From Bacteroidota bacterium (lineage in GTDB: Bacteria > Bacteroidota > Rhodothermia > Rhodothermales > Bin80): a DNA stretch of 49,244 nucleotides. This document shows positions 35,939 to 45,081 of this stretch, piece after piece (the first letter of the stretch is position 1; each line of letters begins with the position of its first letter). Made by a program: the position numbers and the translations under genes. Under the pieces are notes generated by a model. That model did no database searches. It was not told the origin of the DNA and saw only the letters and a program-made list of their open reading frames with translations. Location: positions 1 through 49,244 of the forward strand of contig JAPOTE010000090.1 in NCBI GenBank assembly GCA_026709335.1, given 5' to 3'.

Positions 35939-38875
35939 TCAAGTGGCAGGTTGAGTAATTGCATCCCGGAGGACTTCAGCCGGGTGCAGTACTTGCCTGA
36001 GGTCGTAGTGCTCCAGTTGGTGTCGGCAACTGGTACCCGGAGCTACGAGGAGCGTATTGCTATCAGCGCGGCGCATTTCAGGGACAAGGCGCCGTTCTGC
36101 CATCTTCCGTGAGATGTCGTAGTGCTCCTTCTCGTAGCCGAATGCTCCAGCCATACCGCAACAGCTGGAGTCAACTTCCCGCACACGGTAGTTTTCAGGC
36201 AGAGCCATGATTTTTCGTGTTGGCTCAGTTCCCACAAGTGCACGCTGATGACAATGACCGTGTAGCAGAATTTGCTTGGATGCATTGGTAAACGTGAGAT
36301 GTAGCTGTCCTTCTTCGGCCAGAAGAGCGACAAATTCGTCAAACAACAGGGCCTGCTGTGCAACTGTCTGTGCATCCTTATTATCGGGTAGCAGGTACAG
36401 GTATTCGTCACGCAAGGATAACAGGCAACTCGGTTCCAGCCCAATAATAGGCAGACCCTCTTTTGCATAGGGAAGTAGCTGTGTGATAGTATCTCTGGCC
36501 GCAGCACGTGCTTTTTGGACCATTCCTTTCGAGATCAACGGACGCCCACAACAGCGATGCTTTGGCAGGATCACCTCAAACCCGGCCGCCTCCAGAACCT
36601 CAACAGCCGCAATGCAGATGTGAGGATCGTTAAACGTATTGAAGGTGTCATGAAACAGTACGACTTTCTCCTTTCCCTGGCCATTTTTTGAGCGTTTTTT
36701 GAACCAGGTGGTAAATGGGGTTCGTGCAAATTTCGGCATCTTGCGCTGCATGGAAATCCCCAGGGTGCGGTCGAGCATAAAGCGAACAGGTTTGCTTCCC
36801 AGTGCTCCATTCACTGCCGGGGCAAAGACACCACTGGACAAACGGCTGACTTTCGCAATCTCTCCAAACATGCGTGTGCGCAACGGAACTCCATGTTTTT
36901 TGTGATACTGCGCCAAGAATTCAAACTTGATCTTAGCCATGTCCACGGAAGAGGGGCACTCGGATTTGCAAGCCTTACATTCAACACAGAGATCCATTAC
37001 TTCATACATACGCTTGCTGGTGAGTTCTTCGTGTGGCAATATCCCGGAAAGTGCGGCTCTGAGAGCGTTGGCACGGCCACGTGTTGTATGTTCTTCGTCG
37101 CGAGTTACCATGAAGCTAGGGCACATGACCCCCGTCGTTTCTTTACGACAAATTCCCGCCCCGTTACACATCTCCACTGCACGATCGAATCCATGCTCAG
37201 CACTGAAGTCAAGATTCAGATCCAGGGATGCAGCCTTGTAATCGGCTCCGTAACGTAAATTTTCCGTTCCGGCGGGTGCATTCACAACCACACCGGGGTT
37301 GAGTAGCCCGCGGGGGTCCCAAATCTGCTTCACATTCTGATAAAGCCGATATAAATCGGGCCCAAAGAAACGTTCATTCATCCAGCTCCTTGCCCGTCCG
37401 TCTCCATGTTCACTCGATAATGCGCCTCCATAGCCATGCAATAATTCAATAGCAAAATCGAGAATTTCGGGGAGTTTGGCAACCTCTGTTGCTTCTTTTG
37501 TGTTAATGATAGGGCGAATATGCACGCAGCCAGCGCTCGCATGAGCATAATAGGCGACCCGAGTATCTCTTTCCCTGCAGAAGTGATCAATTTTTTGCAC
37601 GTACTCCGCCAAGTGCTCGGTTGGAACTGCTGCATCCTCTATAAAGGGAATTGGCTTATGATCTCCCTTGATGCTCATCAATAGTCCCAGGCCGGCTTTT
37701 CGAACCTTCCAAACATTGCTTTGTCGACTTGGTTCCAGCACTGGCAGTACACAATCCTTGAATCCCTGTCCGGCGAGGATTTTTCGCAGGTATTCAATTT
37801 TCGATTGTAGCTCTGTTTCTCCGCTTCCGTAAAATTCTGTAATCAGGATGCAATCGGGATCGCCCTCAATGAAGGTTTGAAGAAGTCTCGCATATTCGGG
37901 AACATCCTTACATAATCGAAGCCCCAAGTTGTCCATCAGTTCAATCGCACTGGGGGCAGCATCCAGAATCACCGGAATTTGTCGAAGTGCCTCCACGGTG
38001 GATTTAAACTGGACGATTGCCAATCCACGAGCTTCGGGTATGGGGACCAAATTGAGTGTAACATCCTGGATCACGGCCAGTGTACCCTCTGAGCCGCATA
38101 CGATCTTTGCCAGGTTAAATCGTCCATCTTGGGGAACTTTGAAGGACGGGCCTTCTCCAACCAGCCGGTCAAGGTTGTAACCACCACAGCGTCTCCAATG
38201 GCGTGGAGTTTCATCAATAATGGTCTGACGGTGCTCTGGTGACCGGGTAAGCTCAATCATTTTTTGGTAGAGTTCCCCCTCTGCTCCGGTTTGCTGTGCT
38301 TTCAGGTTGACCTTACCAGCATCCAGTGGTTGCAGATGTACCTCAGAGCCGTCGCTCAGCACCACATTCATACTGAGAACATGATCTGCGGTCATTCCAT
38401 AGCAGATGGAATGGCTGCCCGTTGAATTGTTACTGACAATACCTCCCAAAGCTGCACGGTCACTACTGGCAGGATCTGGTCCGAATTGAAGTCCGGTATG
38501 CAGTAAATGATAATTCAGTTGATCCAGAACAAGTCCTGGTTCAGCTCTTACCCAGCCCTCTGCCTCATTCACGTCAATGATTCGGTTCAAATGACGGGTA
38601 AAATCCATCACCAAGGCTTCAGAAACCGCTTGGCCAGCAAGGCTACTGCCTCCGGTACGGGCAAGGATGGGGACGCCAAACTTGGATGATAGTGTTACTG
38701 CTGCGTGTACATCATCTCTTGAAGCAGGAAAAAAGACGCCATGAGGCATCACCCTATAGATACTGGCGTCGGTGCTGTAGAGAACACGGCTGTAATCGTC
38801 CGTCCGGATTTCGCCTTGGCACTCCTTCTCGAGTGCACGCAAAAAATCTGTCAGCGCCACTTCTTTGCTTGGCAT
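35939..38875 (-). CDS. FAD-linked oxidase fused to Fe-S oxidoreductase (YdiJ-like 2-hydroxyacid dehydrogenase)
   Basis: A 978-residue flavo-iron-sulfur enzyme. The N-terminal ~480 residues are FAD-binding type 4 (PASRDDVHAAV near 55; ARTGGSSLAGQA; SSEHGDGRARSW in the FAD-oxidase C-terminal part). Two ferredoxin-like Cys clusters follow: CNGAGICRKETTGVMCPS and CVECKACKSECPSS. The C terminus has two CCG domains (HRCCGRPL; SSCCGMAGAFGYEKEH), as in heterodisulfide reductase-like and GlpC proteins. Relatives oxidise D-2-hydroxyglutarate or D-lactate and pass electrons to the membrane. The start codon overlaps the stop of the sugar dehydrogenase gene (TAATG at 38873-38877), giving a coupled operon. 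Confidence 0.93.
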   Translation of the reverse strand: MPSKEVALTDFLRALEKECQGEIRTDDYSRVLYSTDASIYRVMPHGVFFPASRDDVHAAVTLSSKFGVPILARTGGSSLAGQAVSEALVMDFTRHLNRIIDVNEAEGWVRAEPGLVLDQLNYHLLHTGLQFGPDPASSDRAALGGIVSNNSTGSHSICYGMTADHVLSMNVVLSDGSEVHLQPLDAGKVNLKAQQTGAEGELYQKMIELTRSPEHRQTIIDETPRHWRRCGGYNLDRLVGEGPSFKVPQDGRFNLAKIVCGSEGTLAVIQDVTLNLVPIPEARGLAIVQFKSTVEALRQIPVILDAAPSAIELMDNLGLRLCKDVPEYARLLQTFIEGDPDCILITEFYGSGETELQSKIEYLRKILAGQGFKDCVLPVLEPSRQSNVWKVRKAGLGLLMSIKGDHKPIPFIEDAAVPTEHLAEYVQKIDHFCRERDTRVAYYAHASAGCVHIRPIINTKEATEVAKLPEILDFAIELLHGYGGALSSEHGDGRARSWMNERFFGPDLYRLYQNVKQIWDPRGLLNPGVVVNAPAGTENLRYGADYKAASLDLNLDFSAEHGFDRAVEMCNGAGICRKETTGVMCPSFMVTRDEEHTTRGRANALRAALSGILPHEELTSKRMYEVMDLCVECKACKSECPSSVDMAKIKFEFLAQYHKKHGVPLRTRMFGEIAKVSRLSSGVFAPAVNGALGSKPVRFMLDRTLGISMQRKMPKFARTPFTTWFKKRSKNGQGKEKVVLFHDTFNTFNDPHICIAAVEVLEAAGFEVILPKHRCCGRPLISKGMVQKARAAARDTITQLLPYAKEGLPIIGLEPSCLLSLRDEYLYLLPDNKDAQTVAQQALLFDEFVALLAEEGQLHLTFTNASKQILLHGHCHQRALVGTEPTRKIMALPENYRVREVDSSCCGMAGAFGYEKEHYDISRKMAERRLVPEMRRADSNTLLVAPGTSCRHQLEHYDLRQVLHPAEVLRDAITQPAT

Positions 38876-40134
38876 TAGCCGCTCGAATTAGTGTATAGGA
38901 TTCTCCAGATTCGACCTTTTACGGAGTCCGATATATACACTGAACCATCCGGTCCCATAGCCAGACCGGTCGGCCTTGCTCGAGCAAGGCCAGGAGTAGA
39001 CAGGGAATCAATCGCAGCAAAGCCCCCTGCGAACATCTCTGGTTCTCCCAGTACCTCTCCAGCCGCCATCGGAAGGAATATCACTTGAAAACCATCCTGA
39101 ATTGGGCTTCGATTCCAGCTTCCGTGGAATGCAACGAAAGCACCATTGTGATATTTTTCCGGATACTGGGTACCCGTATAGAAGAGCAGATCGTTTGGGG
39201 CCCAATGCGCCGGAAATCCATGAATAGGTAATGTAGCTTGTTCACATCGTCCAATAATTTCTCCATCACCTCCGTATTCGGGATTCAGCTTTTTTATCCC
39301 TGACTGATGATCATAATAGCAGTATGGCCAACCGAAATCCGCCCCTTCCTGAACGACTAGAAATTCTTCCGCAGGTAGGTTATTGTTTTGGGTTTCGGTG
39401 AAGAGATCTGGCCACAGTCTGTGAAGGTCATCTCTGCCATGTTGCACTACATACAGATTCCCTTCGTGCCATGCATTGGCTACACCATGGCGGATCCCTG
39501 TTGCATACCGAATTCCATCTTCATGGACATGTTGTTCCGGGCGTATACTCACGCGCCAGACTCCGCCAAAATAATTCAACTGTGGGCATGGGTCAAGACC
39601 CTCAGAGCCGGGAGATCGCCGCATTTCTTGGCAGGCATTTGAGGGGGCGCCAATGTTTACATACAAATTCCCGGAATCATCAAATTCAAATGGTTTTGCC
39701 TGGTGGCTGTTCTGTTCCTGGAAGCCGTTCACCATGACTTCGGGAGCAGATGCCGGGGTGAATTCTTGTGCATTCAGAGCATAGCGAACGATCTGATTAT
39801 TTGCTCCGAAATAAATCCAGCCTTCGCGCCAATGAATTCCTGTACCTCTCAGATCTCCGAAGTATTCTATTCTATCTGCTCTGCCATTGCCATTTTCATC
39901 CCGCAGAGCGGCAATCCCTCCGGCATCATCCTGATTTCGGAATGCGACGTAAATATCTCCATTGTCACGAACTGTCAGATGTCGAGCTCGTCCCAGTGAG
40001 TCTGCTACCACAACAGCACAAAAACCGGCAGGAAGATTTAGATCATCATTATTCTCTGCGCAAGCAAATTCGAGGTTTTCTTCAACGGTACATGCTGCGA
40101 TCAGCAGAAGGGAAAAGGTCAAAGCCTGTTTCAT
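38875..40134 (-). CDS. PQQ-dependent sugar (sorbosone) dehydrogenase-like lipoprotein
   Basis: A 419-residue propeller protein of the soluble glucose/L-sorbosone dehydrogenase family. A lipoprotein signal ends LIAAC (Cys15). Motifs include [50 protein letters not shown] split over two strands and [10 protein letters not shown] near the end. It probably oxidises an aldose or lactone precursor in the periplasm. Its ATG overlaps the TGA of ruvB (ATGA at 40131-40134), and its stop overlaps the next start, so this metabolic pair appears to be co-translated with ruvB. PQQ-synthesis genes are not in the window. Confidence 0.9.
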   Translation of the reverse strand: MKQALTFSLLLIAACTVEENLEFACAENNDDLNLPAGFCAVVVADSLGRARHLTVRDNGDIYVAFRNQDDAGGIAALRDENGNGRADRIEYFGDLRGTGIHWREGWIYFGANNQIVRYALNAQEFTPASAPEVMVNGFQEQNSHQAKPFEFDDSGNLYVNIGAPSNACQEMRRSPGSEGLDPCPQLNYFGGVWRVSIRPEQHVHEDGIRYATGIRHGVANAWHEGNLYVVQHGRDDLHRLWPDLFTETQNNNLPAEEFLVVQEGADFGWPYCYYDHQSGIKKLNPEYGGDGEIIGRCEQATLPIHGFPAHWAPNDLLFYTGTQYPEKYHNGAFVAFHGSWNRSPIQDGFQVIFLPMAAGEVLGEPEMFAGGFAAIDSLSTPGLARARPTGLAMGPDGSVYISDSVKGRIWRILYTNSSG

Positions 40135-41696
40135 TTTGGAGTATCCTCGTTTTGATCGCCAAAGAGATCGGGTATCTCGCCGGTAATTTTTCGATTTAAG
40201 TGTTTGTAAGCCCGCCTTGTGGCAACACGCCCTCGTGCAGTTCGCTGCATATATCCTTCCTGGATCAGGTAAGGCTCATAGACTTCTTCAATCGTTCCGG
40301 GTTCCTCTCCCACAGAGACAGACAATGTCGATAGTCCTGTAGGCCCACCATTGAATTTATCAATAAGGCTCATAAGAATACGTATATCCATTTCATCCAA
40401 CCCTTCTGCGTCTACATCGAGTGCTGTGAGCGCTCGATCGGCGGTTTTCAGGCTTATACAACCATCTCCCTCAACTTGCGCAAAATCTCGTGCGCGGCGG
40501 AGCAGGCGGTTCGCAATTCGAGGTGTTCCCCGGCTTCGCCGCGCAATTTCGAGTGCACCGTTTTTATCAATGGAGACGTTCAGGATGCTGGCGGAGCGAG
40601 TAAGGATAGCCTGGAGTAGCTCAGTACTGTAGTAGTCATACCGAAAATCAATTCCGAATCGGCTACGTAGTGGTGCGGTTAAAAGACCTTTCCTTGTAGT
40701 TGCTCCAACCATTGTGAATTGAGGCAGCGGAATCTTGACACTCCGGGCATTTGGGCCGCTGTCAATGACAATGTCGATGTAATAATCTTCCATGGCAGAA
40801 TAGAGGTATTCTTCAACCAATGGGGACAAGCGATGCATTTCGTCAATGAACAATACATCCCCTGCCTTCAATTTGGTCAGGATTCCTGCGAGATCTGCGG
40901 GCTTGTCAAGAACGGGGCCAGAGGAAGTCGTGATGGATGCTCCCATTTCTTCTGCAATTATATGCCCGAGTGTGGTATTGTGATTGCAGAAGCCATTTCC
41001 GGAGAATGAATGGGATCCGGGAATGACAAAATCGAATGTTTCTGCCTTGGATAACTCCACTCGGGTCACCACACTCCACGCAAATCCTTCGCTTATCTTT
41101 GGTCTCTCAGAGCTGGTATTTTCCAGCGCAGTTACTTCCCGGCCAGTGAATCCGAGTCCACTTCGATTGATAGACGTATCTGTTGGGGGATTGGGGAACA
41201 CCAGAACAGCGTCTCCGGTCTGGATGGAGTTCAGAGTGCGCCAGGCAAGAGAGCCATGAATTTCGCCCAAGATCGGATGCGCCGGTGTTCCTTCAAGGGA
41301 TTTTCCACAGCTTGTATGGATGCGGACCGTAGGACTATTTCCGTTTGCATACACATGAGAAGCCTGCTCCGCTCCGCATGATCCGATGACCGTGACGGGA
41401 TGTTTTCTGTATTCGCCGGGTCGCAGGTTCGCTGGGAGCAGGCGTTCCATGGCAACATGGCCTTCAGAGGTCTGGATTTGTGTATCTGCTGTTACACATT
41501 TTCCGAGCCCGGGGGGGCCAGACAGAAGTACATGGTCGAGTGCTTCCTGACGCTCTAGAGCTGCCTGCATAAAAACCTTCAGATTGCTCTTGATTTTCTC
41601 CTGTCCGATGAAATCCTCGAGTTTTCGCGGACGAAGTCGTCGTTCAAAGTCCTGATCTTGTACCCTGGGGGCAACAATTCCCTGGCGTTCAGTCAT
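40131..41696 (-). CDS. ruvB: Holliday junction branch-migration helicase RuvB containing a mini-intein
   Basis: The frame encodes 521 residues; subtracting the 174-residue insert gives 347, the normal RuvB length. Residues 1-66 and 241-521 match RuvB, the AAA+ motor that drives branch migration with RuvA at Holliday junctions. The first part ends with Walker A GPPGLGK (60-66), and the second resumes [10 protein letters not shown]. The Walker B region [10 protein letters not shown], the sensor region [20 protein letters not shown] with the arginine finger region, and the C-terminal winged helix [17 protein letters not shown] are intact. Without splicing the P-loop would be broken, so activity should depend on intein removal. 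It is divergent from rpoN and first in a coupled operon with a sugar dehydrogenase and a flavo-Fe-S enzyme. Confidence 0.95.
   Translation of the reverse strand: MTERQGIVAPRVQDQDFERRLRPRKLEDFIGQEKIKSNLKVFMQAALERQEALDHVLLSGPPGLGKCVTADTQIQTSEGHVAMERLLPANLRPGEYRKHPVTVIGSCGAEQASHVYANGNSPTVRIHTSCGKSLEGTPAHPILGEIHGSLAWRTLNSIQTGDAVLVFPNPPTDTSINRSGLGFTGREVTALENTSSERPKISEGFAWSVVTRVELSKAETFDFVIPGSHSFSGNGFCNHNTTLGHIIAEEMGASITTSSGPVLDKPADLAGILTKLKAGDVLFIDEMHRLSPLVEEYLYSAMEDYYIDIVIDSGPNARSVKIPLPQFTMVGATTRKGLLTAPLRSRFGIDFRYDYYSTELLQAILTRSASILNVSIDKNGALEIARRSRGTPRIANRLLRRARDFAQVEGDGCISLKTADRALTALDVDAEGLDEMDIRILMSLIDKFNGGPTGLSTLSVSVGEEPGTIEEVYEPYLIQEGYMQRTARGRVATRRAYKHLNRKITGEIPDLFGDQNEDTPK
40977..41498 (-). 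other. Mini-intein inserted in the RuvB Walker A motif
   Basis: Residues 67-240 of the RuvB frame do not belong to RuvB and have intein (Hint) features. Block A begins with Cys67 ([14 protein letters not shown]). Block B GTPAHPIL has its His at 140. Block F/G runs from [20 protein letters not shown] to NHN, with the penultimate His and terminal Asn240, followed by +1 Thr241. No LAGLIDADG or HNH endonuclease domain is present between blocks B and F. At 174 residues it is a mini-intein that can splice but not home by itself. The site between K and T of GPPGLGK/TT is a favoured intein position in P-loop ATPases. Confidence 0.93.
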
Positions 41697-41778
41697 GATG
41701 TATGTAAGACAATCGCATATTCAAATATCGTGTTACCCGCTCAATATGCAAACACCGTAGCCACCTGCTACGTTTCAT
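41697..41778. promoter_or_regulatory. Divergent ruvB-rpoN promoter region with inverted repeats
   Basis: Only 82 bases separate the two start codons. An inverted repeat GCATATT (41715-41721) / AATATGC (41743-41749) spans its centre. A small hairpin CGTAG/CTACG at 41756-41772 ends 6 bases before the rpoN ATG and would fall in its leader. Shared control of both genes is possible; no regulator is identified. Confidence 0.35.
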
Positions 41779-43260
41779 ATGGCAAGTGTAACAAAATTAG
41801 GCATTCCCCTTCAAAACATGCTGAATCTAAATCAGGAATTGAGATTGCAGCAAAAGCTGTCTCCTCAGCAGATCCAGTATATCAAATTATTGCAGTTACC
41901 AACTCTTGCCTTGGAGCAACGGATTCAGCAAGAACTTGAAAAAAACCCTCTCCTAGAGGAGGGTGGGTTGGATGATCTGACTTCGCACCCAAATGAGGAG
42001 TCAGATGAAAGCAATAATGAAGAAGAATTTGATCTTGAAGACCTGCTTCCGGATATAGATGACCTTTATGGGTATAAAGCTCGGGTAGAGGATCAGCAGC
42101 AGGATCGAGAGATACCAATTGTAGCTGCGGAATCTATGACGGATCATCTGCGCAACCAGAAGGGGTATTTGAGCCTGGACAGGCGGGATACGCTGATTGC
42201 GGAGCAAATTATCGGATCCATTGACGAAGATGGTTACCTGAGACGAGAGATTGCTTCTATTGTGGATGACATTGCCTTTAACTATCGGGAAGAACTGTCT
42301 GAGAAAGATGTACTGCGGGTATTGCATCATATTCAGCGGCTGGATCCGCTAGGCATCGCAGCCCGCAGTGTACAGGAATGTTTGTTGATCCAGTTGGAAT
42401 CCATACCTGAGCATACTCCGGGGCATGAAATTGCAACGCAGGTGGTCAGCAAGTTGTTTAGCGCTTTTTCCAGGAGACATTATGATCGTATCAAGGATCG
42501 CCTGAATATTGATGATGTTGCCCTCAAATCGGCAATAGATTTGATTCAGTCCTGTAATCCAAAACCGGGCGAAGGGGTAATCACTCTTCAGGAGAATTAT
42601 GTAATTCCTGATTTTTTGATACGAAAGGCGAATGGCTCTTTTGTGATCCAGTTGAATGCCGGAAATTTCCCGACACTCACCATTTCCAAGTCCTATCGGG
42701 AAATGATTGAGAATATGTCTTCGGACAAGAAATTTGAATCTGCCGAGGCAGCGGATTCAAAGACCAGGCAATTTCTGCGGTCTAAAATTGAGTCAGCCAA
42801 ATGGTTTATTGATGCGGTGGAGCAGCGCCGCAAAACCATGCTTTCTGTGATGCGTGAAATCGTCTCGTTTCAAGAGGCCTTCTTCACATACGGTGAAGGA
42901 CATTTACGTCCCCTGATTCTTAAGGATATTGCAACACGGATCGGTATGGATATTTCTACGGTCAGTCGTGTTGTGAACGGGAAATATGTTCACTGTGACT
43001 TTGGTGTTTACGAGCTTAAGTACTTTTTCTCGGAGGGAGTTAAGACAGATGCCGGTATCACTGTATCAAACAAAGAAGTCAAGTCAATCATTACAAGCAT
43101 GATTGAAGAAGAAGATAAAACGGATCCATTAACGGATCAAGTTGTCACGGCCAAATTGAAGGAACAGGGATATCGGATTGCGCGGCGTACAGTTTCCAAG
43201 TATCGAAGGCAACTGGAAATTCCTGTTGCCCGGCTACGAAGAGAGATTGTTCTATCGTGA
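41779..43260 (+). CDS. rpoN: RNA polymerase sigma-54 factor
   Basis: A 493-residue sigma-54. Region I is Gln/Leu-rich at the N terminus (LRLQQKLSPQQIQYIKLLQLP near residue 26 in two parts; then ELEKNPLLEE). An acidic region II follows at about 65-100. The core-binding domain and the DNA-binding helix-turn-helix come next (IATRIGMDISTVSRVVNGKY), and the RpoN box ARRTVSKYR lies at 468-476. It directs transcription from -24/-12 promoters with enhancer-binding ATPases, none of which is encoded here. It is divergent from ruvB and followed by a small uncharacterised gene ahead of a terminator. Confidence 0.96.
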   Translation: MASVTKLGIPLQNMLNLNQELRLQQKLSPQQIQYIKLLQLPTLALEQRIQQELEKNPLLEEGGLDDLTSHPNEESDESNNEEEFDLEDLLPDIDDLYGYKARVEDQQQDREIPIVAAESMTDHLRNQKGYLSLDRRDTLIAEQIIGSIDEDGYLRREIASIVDDIAFNYREELSEKDVLRVLHHIQRLDPLGIAARSVQECLLIQLESIPEHTPGHEIATQVVSKLFSAFSRRHYDRIKDRLNIDDVALKSAIDLIQSCNPKPGEGVITLQENYVIPDFLIRKANGSFVIQLNAGNFPTLTISKSYREMIENMSSDKKFESAEAADSKTRQFLRSKIESAKWFIDAVEQRRKTMLSVMREIVSFQEAFFTYGEGHLRPLILKDIATRIGMDISTVSRVVNGKYVHCDFGVYELKYFFSEGVKTDAGITVSNKEVKSIITSMIEEEDKTDPLTDQVVTAKLKEQGYRIARRTVSKYRRQLEIPVARLRREIVLS

Positions 43261-43509
43261 TCGCCTGTTTGGCAGGGCATCCCCCGAATGCTTCAAGTAG
43301 AAACCTTTCTTCTCAGACGAATTCCAAAAAATTCGATATAGTCCTCTTGTTTTGTACACGAAATCTTTGTAGCTGGATTGCGTATATGCTACTTTTCGTG
43401 TGTAATCCGTTTGAATGCCATGCAGAAATGCAACTTTGGCCCGATTTTTGCCGTAAGGATAATCGAGGCTTCAGTTCACTGCTCTTCAATCAAATTACAT
43501 CCGAAAAAA
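43261..43509. other. Intergenic region downstream of rpoN
   Basis: About 250 bases. Open frames run through it in the plus direction, but only the part after 43510 looks like a gene. No hairpin terminator is seen directly after rpoN, so the small downstream gene may be co-transcribed with it. Confidence 0.35.
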
Positions 43510-43731
43510 ATGAAACATTCAAATCCGCTGGGGCGACTGTTTGCTCGATACTTGGACGGGCAGATTGAGGAATCTGTCTGGAGACGTTTTATGTCCGCAT
43601 TGGAGTCATATGAATCCGATCCACGCGAACGTTCAGCACTCATTACGTTTATTGATGATATCCTCGTAGGAACATGTGAGCGTTCCAAAGCGCAACTCAA
43701 TCGTATTCTTGCAGAAGCAGTCAAGGCGTAG
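43510..43731 (+). CDS. Small uncharacterised protein (73 residues)
   Basis: A 73-residue frame starting ATG at 43510. The protein is charged and likely all-helical, with NPLGRLFARYLDGQ at the start, then VWRRFMSALESYESDPRERSALITF in two helices. It has no signal peptide or Cys cluster and I do not recognise its family. A strong rho-independent terminator lies 49 bases after the stop, which supports a real transcript end here. In many bacteria the slot after rpoN holds hpf/raiA, the ribosome hibernation factor; this protein is too short and lacks its sequence features. No ribosome binding site is visible, so the start is tentative. Confidence 0.5.
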   Translation: MKHSNPLGRLFARYLDGQIEESVWRRFMSALESYESDPRERSALITFIDDILVGTCERSKAQLNRILAEAVKA

Positions 43732-43779
43732 AGCATCTCTGAATATTCAAAATAATTCTCGAGGATCTCGTATCCTGGC

Positions 43780-43812
43780 GGGCCAGCATCTGATGATCTG
43801 GCCCTTTCTTTT
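43780..43812 (+). terminator. Rho-independent terminator after the rpoN unit
   Basis: Seven-base arms GGGCCAG (43780-43786) and CTGGCCC (43798-43804) with an 11-base loop are followed directly by TTTCTTTT. It sits 49 bases beyond the small gene and about 140 before hisE, separating the two transcription units. Confidence 0.8.
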
Positions 43813-43947
43813 ATATTTGGGGAATTATTTATCCAAAAATTTTTTACATGCGTTGCCATCATACTCGCCTCATGGATGGAGTATTTGACAGACTGTGGCA
43901 GTATGGAAGATAAGTTCAATCATAATTCCTAATGATCCCATAATTAT

Positions 43948-44211
43948 ATGAAGCGCTTTGAAGATCTTTTCCGGGAGCTCCAGAATAAAGTAAATCAACA
44001 AGATCCAGCATCAGGCACGGTCAAAGCGGTCCTAGCAGGCCCGCATGAGATTGGCAAAAAGCTTTTGGAGGAAGCAGGAGAAGTATGGATGGCTGCCAAT
44101 CATGAAAGCCCCGAGCGGGCTGCCGAAGAAATTTCCCAACTGATCTATCATACTCAGGTGATGATGCTCGCCTGTAACCTATCTTTAGACGACATATATC
44201 GTCATCTCTGA
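43948..44211 (+). CDS. hisE: Phosphoribosyl-ATP pyrophosphatase
   Basis: An 87-residue HisE, the normal size for a stand-alone enzyme. It removes pyrophosphate from phosphoribosyl-ATP in the second step of histidine synthesis. The MazG-like all-alpha fold is shown by IGKKLLEEAGEVWMAA (near 33-48; metal-binding Glu pair) and AAEEISQLIYHTQVMM with further acidic ligands. HisG follows 17 bases downstream. In most bacteria hisE is fused to hisI or placed late in the his operon; here it comes first and hisG second, with no other his genes in the window. Confidence 0.95.
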   Translation: MKRFEDLFRELQNKVNQQDPASGTVKAVLAGPHEIGKKLLEEAGEVWMAANHESPERAAEEISQLIYHTQVMMLACNLSLDDIYRHL

Positions 44212-44228
44212 GCCACCTGATTTTTCAA

Positions 44229-45077
44229 ATGTTGCAAATTGCTCTTCCCAATAAGGGGGCACTTGCTGTTGATGCTGTCGAGTTGATCCGAGCTGCGGGT
44301 TATCGGTGCCAACGTGCAGGTCGCGAGCTGCGAGTGCTGGATACTGAAAATCAAGTCCTGTTTTATTTTCTGCGTCCTCGTGATATTGCCACCTATGTGA
44401 GTAATGGAGTCCTTGATTTAGGAATCATCGGAAGAGATTTTCTGATTGAACAGCAGGCAGGGCTGGATGAAATCATCTCTTTGGGTTTTGGTAATGCGCG
44501 GCTTTGCTATGCCGGTCCTGAAAACCGCAACCTGGATGTCGATCAGTTTGACGGTTTACGCGTCGCCACTTCATTCACTCATCTGGTTTCTGCAGATCTG
44601 GATCGACGAAATATTAAGGCAGAAATTGTCCCCCTTGATGGGGCAGTTGAGGTTTCAATTCAGCTGGGCGTTGCGGATATTATTGCTGATCTTGTCCAAA
44701 CCGGGCGCACCCTGGAAGATGCAGGGCTCTCTGTGATTGGGGAACCTATTTTGCACACCGAAGCGATACTGGCTGGTCGTCCCGGGATCATGGAATCACT
44801 AACTGACGCAAATCTGTTTGTACGTCGAATTCAGGGCATACTTCATGCAAGAACTTATGTAATGATTGAGTACGGTTGTCTTCGCTCAGTATTAGAGGAA
44901 GTTTGTCAGATCACGCCTGGAATTGAATCCCCTACAATTGCTCCACTCAGCAAGCCAGACTGGGTTGCTGTGAAAGCGCTGGTTCAACGTGCAGAAACCA
45001 ATCAGATCATGGATGATCTCGAAAAAATCGGAGCTACCGGGATTGTCATTACCGATATTCGTACCTGTAGAGTCTAA
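44229..45077 (+). CDS. hisG: ATP phosphoribosyltransferase, long form
   Basis: A 282-residue HisG, the first enzyme of histidine synthesis, joining ATP and PRPP. The N terminus MLQIALPNKGAL and the motifs DLGIIGRDFL and VADIIADLVQTGRTL (PRPP-binding loop) are typical. The C-terminal ~75 residues (IEYGCLRSVLEEVCQI onward; ATGIVITDIRTCRV at the end) are the regulatory ACT-like domain of the long form, so it should act alone as a hexamer with histidine feedback and not need HisZ. It is paired with hisE. A lipoprotein gene begins just 4 bases after its stop. Confidence 0.95.
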   Translation: MLQIALPNKGALAVDAVELIRAAGYRCQRAGRELRVLDTENQVLFYFLRPRDIATYVSNGVLDLGIIGRDFLIEQQAGLDEIISLGFGNARLCYAGPENRNLDVDQFDGLRVATSFTHLVSADLDRRNIKAEIVPLDGAVEVSIQLGVADIIADLVQTGRTLEDAGLSVIGEPILHTEAILAGRPGIMESLTDANLFVRRIQGILHARTYVMIEYGCLRSVLEEVCQITPGIESPTIAPLSKPDWVAVKALVQRAETNQIMDDLEKIGATGIVITDIRTCRV

Positions 45078-45081
45078 GATT

